From Acetobacter suratthaniensis (lineage in GTDB: Bacteria > Pseudomonadota > Alphaproteobacteria > Acetobacterales > Acetobacteraceae), in the NCBI RefSeq assembly GCF_017377745.1, contig NZ_JAFVMG010000002.1, forward strand, positions 1-64,000: a DNA stretch of 64,000 nucleotides, given 5' to 3'. Each line of letters starts with the position of its first letter. The first letter of the stretch is position 1. The translations under genes and the position numbers were made by a program. The notes beneath the pieces were generated by a model. It saw only the letters and a program-made list of their open reading frames with translations, had not been told where the DNA came from and made no database searches. Positions 1 to 8,189 of the stretch are shown here, one piece after another.

Positions 1-597
1 TCGATTTTTTTCATTTTTTTTACATTTTTGGCAGTCTTTAGCGCTTAACGGGCGGATTGATCCCGAAGCCATGACATTATAGTGCCGTTAGAGCATGATA
101 GCCCTCATTGATGATCCGCAGAGAGGGTGCGCAGGCTCTACTATATTAGGGAGCGCCAAGGCCCGGAGAGTCGTCTTCTCATCGCGCCCTCACCTCCACA
201 TTAATACGGCTACTTATGGCAGCCCTGCGCGTAACAAGAATTATTTCTCTACGTTTCAGCGCGGCCGGTGCTGCGCATCCACTGTCTTGCCCGCCATCTG
301 ACGTTGGTTGATCTGGAGGTATTGCGTTGGAAGCACCGGTTTTTAAACGAAGTTCTGGAAGCTGGACGCATGGAACGCGTAGAGGTTCCCCATCTTTTCA
401 TAATTAAGACGCGTTTCGCTAAATCTGCCCATATCACGCAGCTTCAGACGCGTTTGCTTGCCTTGCGGGCCGTATGACACTTTCATAAATCCTCAAAAAC
501 ATTATATACGCCTCACGCCCACACATGATGCAAAGGTGGGCGGCTGCCGTGTCGGCTCTGCTGACGCGTTTACTGATTTTCTTCGAATGGCCTGCTG
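1..597. other. Upstream non-coding region of the sphingolipid locus
   Basis: No convincing long gene is seen here. The first 35 bases are very T-rich. A weak forward promoter-like pair is visible: TTGATC at 57-62 and TATAGT at 78-83 with a 15-bp spacer. Several short ORFs occur in all frames but lack ribosome binding sites, apart from the leftward ORF at 343-486, which is listed separately. The stretch from about 490 to 597 must hold whatever signals drive the ligase gene at 598. The region could also carry an untranslated RNA, but I recognise none. Confidence 0.5.
343..486 (-). CDS. Possible small hypothetical protein (47 aa)
   Basis: This is a 47-residue leftward ORF starting MKVSYGPQGK and ending SSFQNFV. 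It has a good ribosome binding site (GAGGA, 4 bases before the ATG). A TATAAT sequence lies just upstream (501-506), too close to give a normal leader if it is the -10 box. The product is basic and hydrophilic, with no membrane segment or motif I recognise. Codon choice looks plausible for this genome. The ORF is divergent from the acyl ligase gene at 598. It may equally be chance, and I assign no function. Confidence 0.3.
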   Translation of the reverse strand: MKVSYGPQGKQTRLKLRDMGRFSETRLNYEKMGNLYAFHASSFQNFV

Positions 598-2364
598 ATG
601 AACACGATGAATCCTGTTTCCATGCACTCGTCGAAAGCGGCGCTCCAACCAGTGCCCACCGCGTCTGGACAGCCGCGCCGTTACGGAGATTTTCCGACTT
701 TCCCGGCCGCGCTGGATTATGCTGCACAGGGCACCGCCGGGTTTAACATCTATTCTGGCAAAGGAGAGCTTCTCGAAGCTCTGCCCTATAGTGTGTTGCG
801 CCAGCAGGCCATTGAAACAGGCCTCCGGCTTCTTGGTATGGGGCTGCAACCTGGAGACCGTGTGGCGATTGTCGCTGAAAGCGATGGGGACTTCGCCCGT
901 ATTTTCTTTGGTTGCCAGTATGCCGGACTTGTCACGGCTCCCCTGCCCCTGCCTGTGGCCTTTGGCGGTAAGGAAGCCTATCTGAGCACACTACGTGGTA
1001 TGATCCGCAGTGCTCAGGCCAGTGCTGTCATTATCCCCAATATCATTGAAGGCTGGACGGACGAGATCGTTAGCGGGTTGGGGCTGGTTTTTGCTGGTTC
1101 TCCTGCTGAACTCATGGAACGTACCGTGCCTGATATGGCTCTTCCGGAAATCCGGCCGGAAGCCCTGTCCTACCTGCAATTTTCCTCCGGCAGCACGCGC
1201 TTCCCCATGGGGGTGTGCGTAACCCAGCAATCCGGCATGGCGAATGTCGCGGCCATTGCCCATGATGGTCTGTGCGTTCAGGAAACCGGAGATCGCTGCG
1301 TGTCGTGGCTGCCTCTGTATCATGACATGGGCCTTGTGGGCTTTTTCCTCACGCCCATGACATGCCAGTTGACGGTTGACCTGCTGCCCACGCGTGAGTT
1401 CGCCCGGCGGCCACATGTCTGGCTCGACCTGATCAGCCGCAACCGTGGCACGATCGCTTACAGCCCCTCGTTCGGATATGAACTGTGCGCGCGTCGTCCG
1501 GCGGCGGAAGACCTTGATCTGTCCTGCTGGCGGGTAGCAGGGATCGGCGGTGATATGATCCGCCCTCATATCCTGCAGGAATTTGCTGACCGCTTTGCTT
1601 CTGCCGGTTTCAAGGCAGAAGCCTTTGTCGCCAGCTACGGTATGGCGGAAGCCACTCTGGCCATCAGCTTCGTGCCGCTGGGTTCAGGCATCAAAACCGA
1701 TACGGTTGATCTGCCCCGCCTCGAAAACGACGGTGTGGCCCGTCCGCCTGTTGAGAGCGATACGCCCTCCCGTACATTCGTTGTCTGCGGCAAGGTTCTG
1801 CCTGGCCACCAGATGGAAGTCCGTGACCCTAACGGTCATGTGCTGGCCGATCGCGAAGTGGGCACGATCTATGTCCGCGGCCCGAGCCTGATGAGCGGCT
1901 ACTTCCGCATGGAAGAAGAAACGCACAAGACACTGGATGCCGATGGCTGGCTGAACACCGGCGATCTGGGATACATGCTCAACGGGCAGATTGTGGTGAC
2001 AGGTCGTGCAAAGGATCTGATCATTATCAACGGTCGCAATATCTGGCCGCAGGATCTGGAATGGTCGGCGGAAACACATCTGGCGGCACTCCGCAGCCGC
2101 GATGTTGCGGTTTTCTCACTGGAAAAAGGTGATCATGAAGAAATCGTGGCCCTGATCCAGTGCCGCGCTTCTGACCCGGATACGCGCGAAGGCCTGCGTA
2201 GCGAGGCCTCTAGCCTGTTCCGCCGCCTGCACGGAGTTGATGTTTCCGTGGTGCTGGTGCCGCCGCGCACCCTGCCCCAGACATCTTCTGGCAAGCTGAC
2301 CCGTGCGAAAGCCCGCACCATGTACCTGAACGGGGCGTTTGAACCACAGCCGGAAATGGCCTGA
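598..2364 (+). CDS. Fatty acyl-AMP ligase / acyl-ACP synthetase of the sphingolipid locus
   Basis: This is an ANL-superfamily adenylate-forming enzyme of 588 aa, the usual size for fatty acyl-AMP ligases. Visible motifs are the phosphate-binding loop (QFSSGSTRFPMG, about residue 195), SYGMAEATL (about 345), GDLGYMLNGQIVVTGR with K-D-L (about 460) and a C-terminal SSGKLTRAKAR lysine motif. It probably activates a fatty acid with ATP and loads it on the small ACP encoded next. In Caulobacter an acyl-ACP synthetase gene sits beside the ACP and serine palmitoyltransferase genes, and the same order is seen here. The start is uncertain: ATG 598 and ATG 607 both lack a clear ribosome binding site. 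A strong terminator follows the gene, so it may be a separate transcript from acp-spt. A long-chain acyl-CoA ligase is less likely given the neighbouring ACP. Confidence 0.85.
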   Translation: MNTMNPVSMHSSKAALQPVPTASGQPRRYGDFPTFPAALDYAAQGTAGFNIYSGKGELLEALPYSVLRQQAIETGLRLLGMGLQPGDRVAIVAESDGDFARIFFGCQYAGLVTAPLPLPVAFGGKEAYLSTLRGMIRSAQASAVIIPNIIEGWTDEIVSGLGLVFAGSPAELMERTVPDMALPEIRPEALSYLQFSSGSTRFPMGVCVTQQSGMANVAAIAHDGLCVQETGDRCVSWLPLYHDMGLVGFFLTPMTCQLTVDLLPTREFARRPHVWLDLISRNRGTIAYSPSFGYELCARRPAAEDLDLSCWRVAGIGGDMIRPHILQEFADRFASAGFKAEAFVASYGMAEATLAISFVPLGSGIKTDTVDLPRLENDGVARPPVESDTPSRTFVVCGKVLPGHQMEVRDPNGHVLADREVGTIYVRGPSLMSGYFRMEEETHKTLDADGWLNTGDLGYMLNGQIVVTGRAKDLIIINGRNIWPQDLEWSAETHLAALRSRDVAVFSLEKGDHEEIVALIQCRASDPDTREGLRSEASSLFRRLHGVDVSVVLVPPRTLPQTSSGKLTRAKARTMYLNGAFEPQPEMA

Positions 2365-2369
2365 CCCCC

Positions 2370-2441
2370 TCCGCCGCTCCCGCCCATGCAGGAGCGGCGG
2401 ATGTGTGTTTGCGGGCTGGCACTGGCCAAGCCCGCTTTTTT
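2370..2441 (+). terminator. Tandem hairpins ending in a T-tract
   Basis: A perfect 11-bp inverted repeat (TCCGCCGCTCC at 2370-2380, GGAGCGGCGGA at 2391-2401) is followed by a second stem (GCGGGCT at 2411-2417, AGCCCGC at 2429-2435) and six T residues (2436-2441). The second hairpin is a textbook Rho-independent terminator. It lies between the ligase gene and the ACP gene, splitting what otherwise looks like one pathway operon. Confidence 0.75.
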
Positions 2442-2511
2442 CTCGCATAAGGCGGCGCAGCGGGCGCAACCCCGATTGTACTGATTGCCTGAAAAGGACA
2501 AAGGATCTGAC

Positions 2512-2763
2512 ATGAGCGAGACCGTTGAAGGCGTTTCCGCGCTGATCATCCAGAAGCTGCTTTCCAACCCGAAAGTGCCACGTGACATCAATGGCGACTG
2601 CAAGATCATGGAAGATCTTGCCTTTGATTCCCTTGCTGTCATGAACTTTGTCATGGAAGTGGAAGATAGCCTCGATGTATCGGTTCCGCTCGACAAGCTG
2701 GCGGATATCCGCACAATCAACGATCTGGCTGCCTGCGTCGTTGATCTGAAGAGCAAGGGGTAA
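2512..2763 (+). CDS. Acyl carrier protein dedicated to sphingolipid synthesis
   Basis: This is an acidic 83-residue acyl carrier protein. The FDSL motif carries Ser40, the predicted 4'-phosphopantetheine site. The start at 2512 is chosen because AAGGA lies 8 bases upstream; the longer in-frame start at 2485 lacks such a site. The gene lies 6 bp before serine palmitoyltransferase and after an acyl-ACP synthetase-like gene. In Caulobacter a specialised ACP in this position supplies the acyl-thioester used by serine palmitoyltransferase, so the same role is inferred here. It is separate from the housekeeping acpP, which is not in the window. Confidence 0.88.
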   Translation: MSETVEGVSALIIQKLLSNPKVPRDINGDCKIMEDLAFDSLAVMNFVMEVEDSLDVSVPLDKLADIRTINDLAACVVDLKSKG

Positions 2764-2769
2764 GCCTGA

Positions 2770-3990
2770 ATGGCATCGCTGTTTTCCAAATATGAAGGCC
2801 TTGCCGGCTCTCTCAGTGCCGTAGTGGCGGCTGGTGGCCGCAACCCCTTCGCTGTGGTGATTGAAAAACCCCTGTCTTCCACGGTAGGGGTGATTGAAGG
2901 CCGGGAAACCCTTCTTTTCGGAACAAACAACTATCTGGGCCTGAGCCAGTCCGAGCACGCCATCAAGGCGGCACAGGCAGCTGCGGCCGCCTGCGGTGTG
3001 GGCACGACCGGCTCACGCATCGCCAACGGCACGCAGTCGCTCCATCGTCAGCTCGAACGTAAAATTGCCGATTTTTTCCGCCGTCGTGATGCCATGGTCT
3101 TTTCTACCGGCTATCAGGCTAACCTTGGCATGATTTCCGCCCTAGCCGGTAAAGACGACTATCTGCTTCTGGATGCGGACAGCCATGCCAGTATTTACGA
3201 TGGCAGCCGCCTGAGTGCGGCACAGGTTATCCGTTTCCGCCATAACGACCCGGATGATCTGTACAAGCGTATCAAACGGCTGGATGCCCCGGATGCCGCC
3301 AAGCTGGTAGTCGTGGAAGGCATCTATTCCATGACCGGCAATGTGGCGCCTGTTGCGGAGTTCGCGGCCGTCAAGAAAGAAACCGGCGCATACCTACTGG
3401 TGGATGAAGCCCACTCCTTCGGTGTGCTGGGCGAACATGGCCGTGGCAGCGCTGAAGCTGAAGGCGTTGAAGCGGATGTCGATTTCATTGTCGGCACATT
3501 TTCCAAGAGCCTCGGCACGGTTGGTGGCTACTGTGTCTCTGACCACCCAGAACTGGAACTGGTGCGCCTGAACTGCCGCCCCTACATGTTCACAGCCTCA
3601 CTCCCGCCGGAAGTGATCGCCGCTACATCTGCTGCACTGGACGAAATGCAGGCTCACCCTGAGCTACGTACCCGGCTTATGGAGAATGCCGCACGCCTGC
3701 ATGCGGGCTTTGTGCGCCTCGGGCTGAATGCCAGCCAGCGAGTCAGCCCGGTTATTGCCGTAACGCTGGAAACAGTGGAGCAGGCTATCCCCATGTGGAA
3801 CCGGCTTCTGGAACTCGGCGTATATGTCAACCTGAGCCTGCCGCCTGCAACACCTGACTCACGCCCGCTGCTACGCTGCTCGGTTATGGCGACCCATACG
3901 GCTGCACAGATTGATCAGGCGCTTGAAATCTTCCGTCAGGCGGCTGAAGACTGCAACGTTCCGCTGTCCGCAAAAGAAACGGCCGTCTGA
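2770..3990 (+). CDS. spt: Serine palmitoyltransferase (alpha-oxoamine synthase family)
   Basis: This PLP-dependent enzyme condenses L-serine with a long-chain acyl thioester to form 3-ketosphinganine, the first committed step of sphingolipid synthesis, and is expected in the cytosol. At 406 aa it matches bacterial homodimeric enzymes. Visible features are the GTTGSR segment, the VDEAHSFG motif with the PLP-contacting Asp and His, and the Schiff-base Lys246 in GTFSKSLGTVGGY. The GTVGGY form after the lysine fits serine palmitoyltransferase better than KBL, BioF or HemA relatives. The adjacent ACP and ligase genes support this. The gene ends exactly where the convergent nucleotidyltransferase-like gene ends, with no intergenic space. 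Confidence 0.9.
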   Translation: MASLFSKYEGLAGSLSAVVAAGGRNPFAVVIEKPLSSTVGVIEGRETLLFGTNNYLGLSQSEHAIKAAQAAAAACGVGTTGSRIANGTQSLHRQLERKIADFFRRRDAMVFSTGYQANLGMISALAGKDDYLLLDADSHASIYDGSRLSAAQVIRFRHNDPDDLYKRIKRLDAPDAAKLVVVEGIYSMTGNVAPVAEFAAVKKETGAYLLVDEAHSFGVLGEHGRGSAEAEGVEADVDFIVGTFSKSLGTVGGYCVSDHPELELVRLNCRPYMFTASLPPEVIAATSAALDEMQAHPELRTRLMENAARLHAGFVRLGLNASQRVSPVIAVTLETVEQAIPMWNRLLELGVYVNLSLPPATPDSRPLLRCSVMATHTAAQIDQALEIFRQAAEDCNVPLSAKETAV

Positions 3991-4965
3991 TCAGCGACGA
4001 CGGAAAACGCCGCGCCGCCAGAGCCTGAACAGCACCGGAGGCGCGGCCAGCAACGGGTGTTTTTCAGCAAAGGGGGAAACCTCAATGCTGACCCCACTGT
4101 GCCGACGAATTTTCCAGGCCACATACCGAGCCCCTCCGGCGAACGTAAAGGCGGCCTTTACAAGCCGCAGGATGTTGAGTGGTCGCCCTAGAGCAACCCG
4201 CAAGGCCCATGCCTGTATACCCACCTTTCTTTCCTGATCCGGTAGAGTAGGCCTTACTCTCCCCCCTGCCCTCTCCACCTTGATTCCCGCCAGAGCCCAG
4301 CAGGGCTGAAGCAGGACCTCGTAGCGATGAGGCCATGCCTCCACAATGCTGCCGGAGCGGTTGTTTTTTTCTACTCTGAGTTCTGCGCCATAGGTTCCCG
4401 CGTAAAGAGCATCCCAGAACTCCGAGGGAGTGCCTTCTTCCGGACCAAGCAGAGCTGCCCAGCAAGACGCTGTTACATGAGCCTGCATGATGCACGCACC
4501 AATCCGCCCAGCGGCTTCTTCATCCCTCACCCAGACCAGACGGGAGGGTTGCGAAAAACGTGCCCACAACGTGGTATCGTATGAAGCAAAACCCGTTCGC
4601 TGCCTGAACTGTGCCAGCGTCAGGATTGCGACCTTGGCCCGCATGCTCTGCCCGTTTACCACCTGTTCATGATATTCCACATTAGGGGGCAAGATGGCGT
4701 TGCATTGCCGTGCGAAAAAAGAGCGGGGCCAGTCTGCCTGTTTTTCTACGATCACGTAAAAATCCAGCAGAGTGTCTTCCCCCACTCCGCCACGCAGGCC
4801 TGACCCGTAAAACAGCACACCCAGCGGCCGGCTATCCCCCAGCATCTGAACAACAAACTGCCCAACACAATCCTGCACGGGGGTTATAAGCTCACGCGCC
4901 AGTTCTACGCCAAGAGCCTGCCGGGCCTGCTCAAGCGCACCGGACTCCCGATTTTTCATATGCAT
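3991..4965 (-). CDS. Nucleotidyltransferase-like protein of the sphingolipid locus
   Basis: This 324-aa protein has an N-terminal nucleotidyltransferase-fold signature: FYGSGLRGG at about residues 52-60, followed by LLDFYVIVE at about 66-74. The usual second acidic residue of the D-x-D pair is Tyr here, so catalysis is not certain from motifs alone. The C-terminal half is basic with no recognised domain. Its start overlaps the end of the upstream lipid-kinase gene by 10 bp, which implies translational coupling. Context suggests it handles a sphingolipid or phosphoceramide head group. It could instead be non-catalytic or regulatory. Confidence 0.6.
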   Translation of the reverse strand: MHMKNRESGALEQARQALGVELARELITPVQDCVGQFVVQMLGDSRPLGVLFYGSGLRGGVGEDTLLDFYVIVEKQADWPRSFFARQCNAILPPNVEYHEQVVNGQSMRAKVAILTLAQFRQRTGFASYDTTLWARFSQPSRLVWVRDEEAAGRIGACIMQAHVTASCWAALLGPEEGTPSEFWDALYAGTYGAELRVEKNNRSGSIVEAWPHRYEVLLQPCWALAGIKVERAGGRVRPTLPDQERKVGIQAWALRVALGRPLNILRLVKAAFTFAGGARYVAWKIRRHSGVSIEVSPFAEKHPLLAAPPVLFRLWRRGVFRRR

Positions 4966-5936
4966 AAGAAGCTGATTTGCGGCCCTGCGGTAATGGTCAG
5001 GCAGCCGTCTGTTCCCGGCTCAAGTATCTCACCATCCAATACGAAAGCATGCCGCATTGTCAGGTGCAGGCTTTCCGCCATGCCGCTGCGATATTGTGGA
5101 GAGCGCCGCATCCACGCGGGAGCACGCCCACGCAGCAGATGCCATATGGCCGTAAGCAGCCTTTTCGGCCTTGCTGCAACATCAAGATAGGTAAAACCAT
5201 CACCAAGCGAACCCGGTTCTGTCCAGAAGGGCCATGTCCCGTGTGGCAGGCGTTGCAGGCTGGTGCAGAGCAGAAGAAAATGACGCTGGAATGAATCCGC
5301 GCTGCCGTCACAAACGAGGCTGCACGGGACTCCCTCCAGCCAGCGTTTTCTCTGCAAGGGAGAAAACAGTTTGGTCAGAGACAGCATGAGGGTAAGCGCC
5401 ACGGCGGCATCATGTGCGATATTCCTGAGAATGCCGGGATGATGTGCAATATCTATGCCACGCGCAAACGCGCCAATACCGCCAAAAAAGCCGAGAACAT
5501 CCTGACCTTCATGCCCGGCCCGCTGCACTACCAATGGCCTGCGCCATGTCAGACCGGCTGAGCTGATACCGCCCTGCACCCTGTCTTGCAGCGCATGCAG
5601 AGCCTGCACCCCGCGCAGGCCAAACCCAACATCCGCCGCAATCAGATTGGTATTACCCGATGCCAGAACTGCAATGACCGGCCACGAGGCACGTGGCCAT
5701 GACGAAGCATACAGCGCACTCAGCACACTACCAACCGTACCATCGCCCCCGTCGATCACAAGGCATGCCACGGGGTTCGTGGCCATGCGCTCAATAAGCA
5801 GACGCAGTTCATCATGAGACTTTGGCGCATAGACGCGTCCATGTGTCAGGGCGCGCGCCTGTTCCAGATACTGCGGATCCGCTTCGATATTTCGGCGGCT
5901 CTGCGGATTATAAATAAGCGCGAAACAATTCTGCAC
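4956..5936 (-). CDS. Diacylglycerol/ceramide-kinase family lipid kinase
   Basis: This 326-aa protein belongs to the diacylglycerol kinase catalytic family, which also contains sphingosine and ceramide kinases. It carries the nucleotide-binding GGDGTVGS at residues 63-70 and a GNTNLIAADVG segment at about residue 93. The family phosphorylates a lipid hydroxyl with ATP at the inner membrane. In Caulobacter the ceramide kinase CpgB is of this family and lies in the sphingolipid cluster, so ceramide or its long-chain base is the likely substrate. It is the first gene of a two-gene leftward unit with the nucleotidyltransferase-like gene, and diverges from the metallophosphoesterase operon across about 90 bp. 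Confidence 0.75.
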   Translation of the reverse strand: MQNCFALIYNPQSRRNIEADPQYLEQARALTHGRVYAPKSHDELRLLIERMATNPVACLVIDGGDGTVGSVLSALYASSWPRASWPVIAVLASGNTNLIAADVGFGLRGVQALHALQDRVQGGISSAGLTWRRPLVVQRAGHEGQDVLGFFGGIGAFARGIDIAHHPGILRNIAHDAAVALTLMLSLTKLFSPLQRKRWLEGVPCSLVCDGSADSFQRHFLLLCTSLQRLPHGTWPFWTEPGSLGDGFTYLDVAARPKRLLTAIWHLLRGRAPAWMRRSPQYRSGMAESLHLTMRHAFVLDGEILEPGTDGCLTITAGPQISFLCI

Positions 5937-6027
5937 CCGGTCTCTCTTGCTGTAATGACCTTGCTGGTCAGGACTTTTTGCCCCAACCCTGCCTCGGTGA
6001 TATACTGCGACATCATAGAATTGTCAC

Positions 6028-6981
6028 ATGTCGTACCCTCATACGACAACCATCATGAAAGCCGTGACTGTTTTGGCCAGTGTCTGGATCGCTCACCTGT
6101 CGGACCTGCACCTTCCCATAACTGGCAGGCTGCGGCTTCGGGAAATACGGCTCAAACGCATATTGAGCATGCTATCATGGCTGACCCGCAGGCAGCATAT
6201 ACATAAGCTGAACTGGCTTAATGATGTTATGCGCGATGCGCTTTCCACCAACCCGGATCTACTAGCCATAACAGGTGACCTGACCAATCTGGGAACACTG
6301 GAAGAGTTCCGCGATGCCCAACACTGGCTGGAAGCGCAGAAACTCCCCCCGACCCTGATCGTAGCAGGCAATCATGAAGCGTTGGTGCATGAAACACATC
6401 CCCCCAAACAGGCATTGTGGGCACCGTGGCTCCACCCTGCCAGCCAGTATCCGGGCCTGTCCTGCCTGAATGCTGACAACGTCCTGCTGATAGGCGTCAA
6501 TACGGCCAGACCTTCACCACCCTTTATGGCAACAGGCGCGATCGGCCCAGCACAGCTTGAACAACTGAAGCAGTGCCTGCGGGATGCCAGAGCCAAAGGG
6601 CTGTGCCGGGTCGTGCTGCTACACCATCCGGCAGGGCATGGTCTTGTCGTCTGGCGCAAACGCCTTGAAGACCTGCACGCTCTTGAAAACCTGCTGCAAC
6701 GAGAGGGGGCTGAACTGGTTCTGCATGGCCATTCGCACCATGCCACATCATGCCATATCGCAGGCACGGATATTCCGGTTATCAGTTCGTCTTCCGCCTC
6801 CCATGCGCCGGGACAGGATGACAGTGCTGCTGGCTGGAACCATATTGGAATCAAGAAAACCACAACAGGTTGGAACATTACGGTGCGCCGGCGGTTTCTT
6901 ACTCCTGCAGGGGCAATGTGCGACAGCCCGCATCTGCAACATTACTCCCTGAACCGCCCCGTTCCGTTACCGAGCCCATGA
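6028..6981 (+). CDS. Calcineurin-like metallophosphoesterase
   Basis: This 317-aa two-metal phosphoesterase has the ordered motifs SDLHLP (about 26), GDLTN (about 85), GNHEA (about 115), a HHPAGH motif (about 208) and GHSHH (about 237). The family cleaves phosphomono- or phosphodiesters, sometimes of lipid head groups or nucleotide-activated lipids. It is the first gene of a rightward five-gene operon and overlaps the LptF-like gene by an ATGA junction. That suggests a step in sphingolipid head-group processing, opposite the divergent kinase, but the substrate is unknown. The start is uncertain: ATG 6028 and ATG 6055 both lack a strong ribosome binding site. Confidence 0.75.
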   Translation: MSYPHTTTIMKAVTVLASVWIAHLSDLHLPITGRLRLREIRLKRILSMLSWLTRRQHIHKLNWLNDVMRDALSTNPDLLAITGDLTNLGTLEEFRDAQHWLEAQKLPPTLIVAGNHEALVHETHPPKQALWAPWLHPASQYPGLSCLNADNVLLIGVNTARPSPPFMATGAIGPAQLEQLKQCLRDARAKGLCRVVLLHHPAGHGLVVWRKRLEDLHALENLLQREGAELVLHGHSHHATSCHIAGTDIPVISSSSASHAPGQDDSAAGWNHIGIKKTTTGWNITVRRRFLTPAGAMCDSPHLQHYSLNRPVPLPSP

Positions 6982-8189
6982 TACCCTCTGCCCACAGACC
7001 ATCGTTTACCCAACGGATTTCTGCCCTGCTGAGACTTGGCACACTGGATCGCTACCTGCTGGCGCAGTTAATGCCGCCTTTTCTTGTAGCTCTGTCGGTT
7101 GTCATGTCCGCCCTGCTGCTTGAGCGCCTGCTGGTTCTGTTTAATCTGCTGACCACCGGCAACAGCCATCTGGTAACTTTTATTGACCTGCTGGTTACAT
7201 TGCTGCCGCACTATCTGGGGCAAGCCCTGCCTGCGGCGCTATGTGTATCGGTTTTTTCCATCATCCGGCGCATGAGCCAGAACGAAGAAATAGACGTGGT
7301 CAACAGCAGCGGGCGCTCCCTGCTGCGCATGATCCGCCCCTATCTCCAGCTTGGTGCCTTTCTGGGGATTGTGTCTTTCCTTCTGTATGGCTTCATTCAG
7401 CCGCACGCACGGTATGACTTTCGCTCGGCTTTCTATTTCGCCAGTCATGCAGGCTGGACACCGCGCATGCAGTCACGCCTGTTTGCTTCCCCCTCCGCCG
7501 CCATGACCTTTACGGCCGACAAGGTGACCCAGAGCGGCTCGGAGCTACAGCATGTCTTTATCCGCGACATTAAAGACGGAGCGGAGCATGATATTACGGC
7601 GCAGCGTGGCCATATCCGTATTGCGGATGATGGCAACGCGGTGCAGATCGAGCTTGAAGATGGCATGATCCTGACCACCAGCGCCGACGAGCCGCCTACC
7701 GTCGCTGTTTTCGCGCACTCAACCCGTTATCTTGCCCATGCGGCGCGGGTTGTACCCTTCCGCCAACGCGGAGAAGATGAACGGGAACTGACATCGCCAG
7801 AACTCGTGTCCCGCCTTGTGCGCAACGATACGAGCATTTCGCGCCCGCATCTTTTATCCGAGCTGCATTTCCGGCTGGCCCGTTGCCTGACCGTACCCTT
7901 CATCCCGCTTCTGGCAACAGCATTCGCCATTACCCGCAAGCGACAACGCGATGTTATCGGGTTGCCTGCGGCTTTCGTGATCATGGTCGGGTTCGATCAT
8001 CTCATGCAAATGGCCCATAGCATAGCGGCAACCGGAAGCGCATCCGTGCTGTCCATCTGGCTGGCTGCCTTTGTTTTCATGGCTTTGTGTGTTGTGCCGC
8101 TGCTCTATCACTCCGGCACGTTTTCTCTCCTGCGCGCGCATATTGAAGCCCGCCTGCACAACAGACATACGCCCGCAGGAGGGGCCTGA
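6978..8189 (+). CDS. LptF/LptG-family permease (LptF-like)
   Basis: This 403-aa inner-membrane protein of the YjgP/YjgQ family has two transmembrane segments near each end and a periplasmic beta-jellyroll-type domain between them (about residues 130-300). The start at 6978 overlaps the metallophosphoesterase stop (ATGA), and it precedes a second family member, so the pair looks like LptF followed by LptG. The known family function is extracting LPS from the inner membrane with the LptB ATPase. This pair is not beside lptD or lptC but is embedded in a sphingolipid locus. A role in sphingolipid export is therefore an attractive inference. The alternative is that these are the cell's only LPS export permeases. 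Confidence 0.75.
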   Translation: MIPSAHRPSFTQRISALLRLGTLDRYLLAQLMPPFLVALSVVMSALLLERLLVLFNLLTTGNSHLVTFIDLLVTLLPHYLGQALPAALCVSVFSIIRRMSQNEEIDVVNSSGRSLLRMIRPYLQLGAFLGIVSFLLYGFIQPHARYDFRSAFYFASHAGWTPRMQSRLFASPSAAMTFTADKVTQSGSELQHVFIRDIKDGAEHDITAQRGHIRIADDGNAVQIELEDGMILTTSADEPPTVAVFAHSTRYLAHAARVVPFRQRGEDERELTSPELVSRLVRNDTSISRPHLLSELHFRLARCLTVPFIPLLATAFAITRKRQRDVIGLPAAFVIMVGFDHLMQMAHSIAATGSASVLSIWLAAFVFMALCVVPLLYHSGTFSLLRAHIEARLHNRHTPAGGA

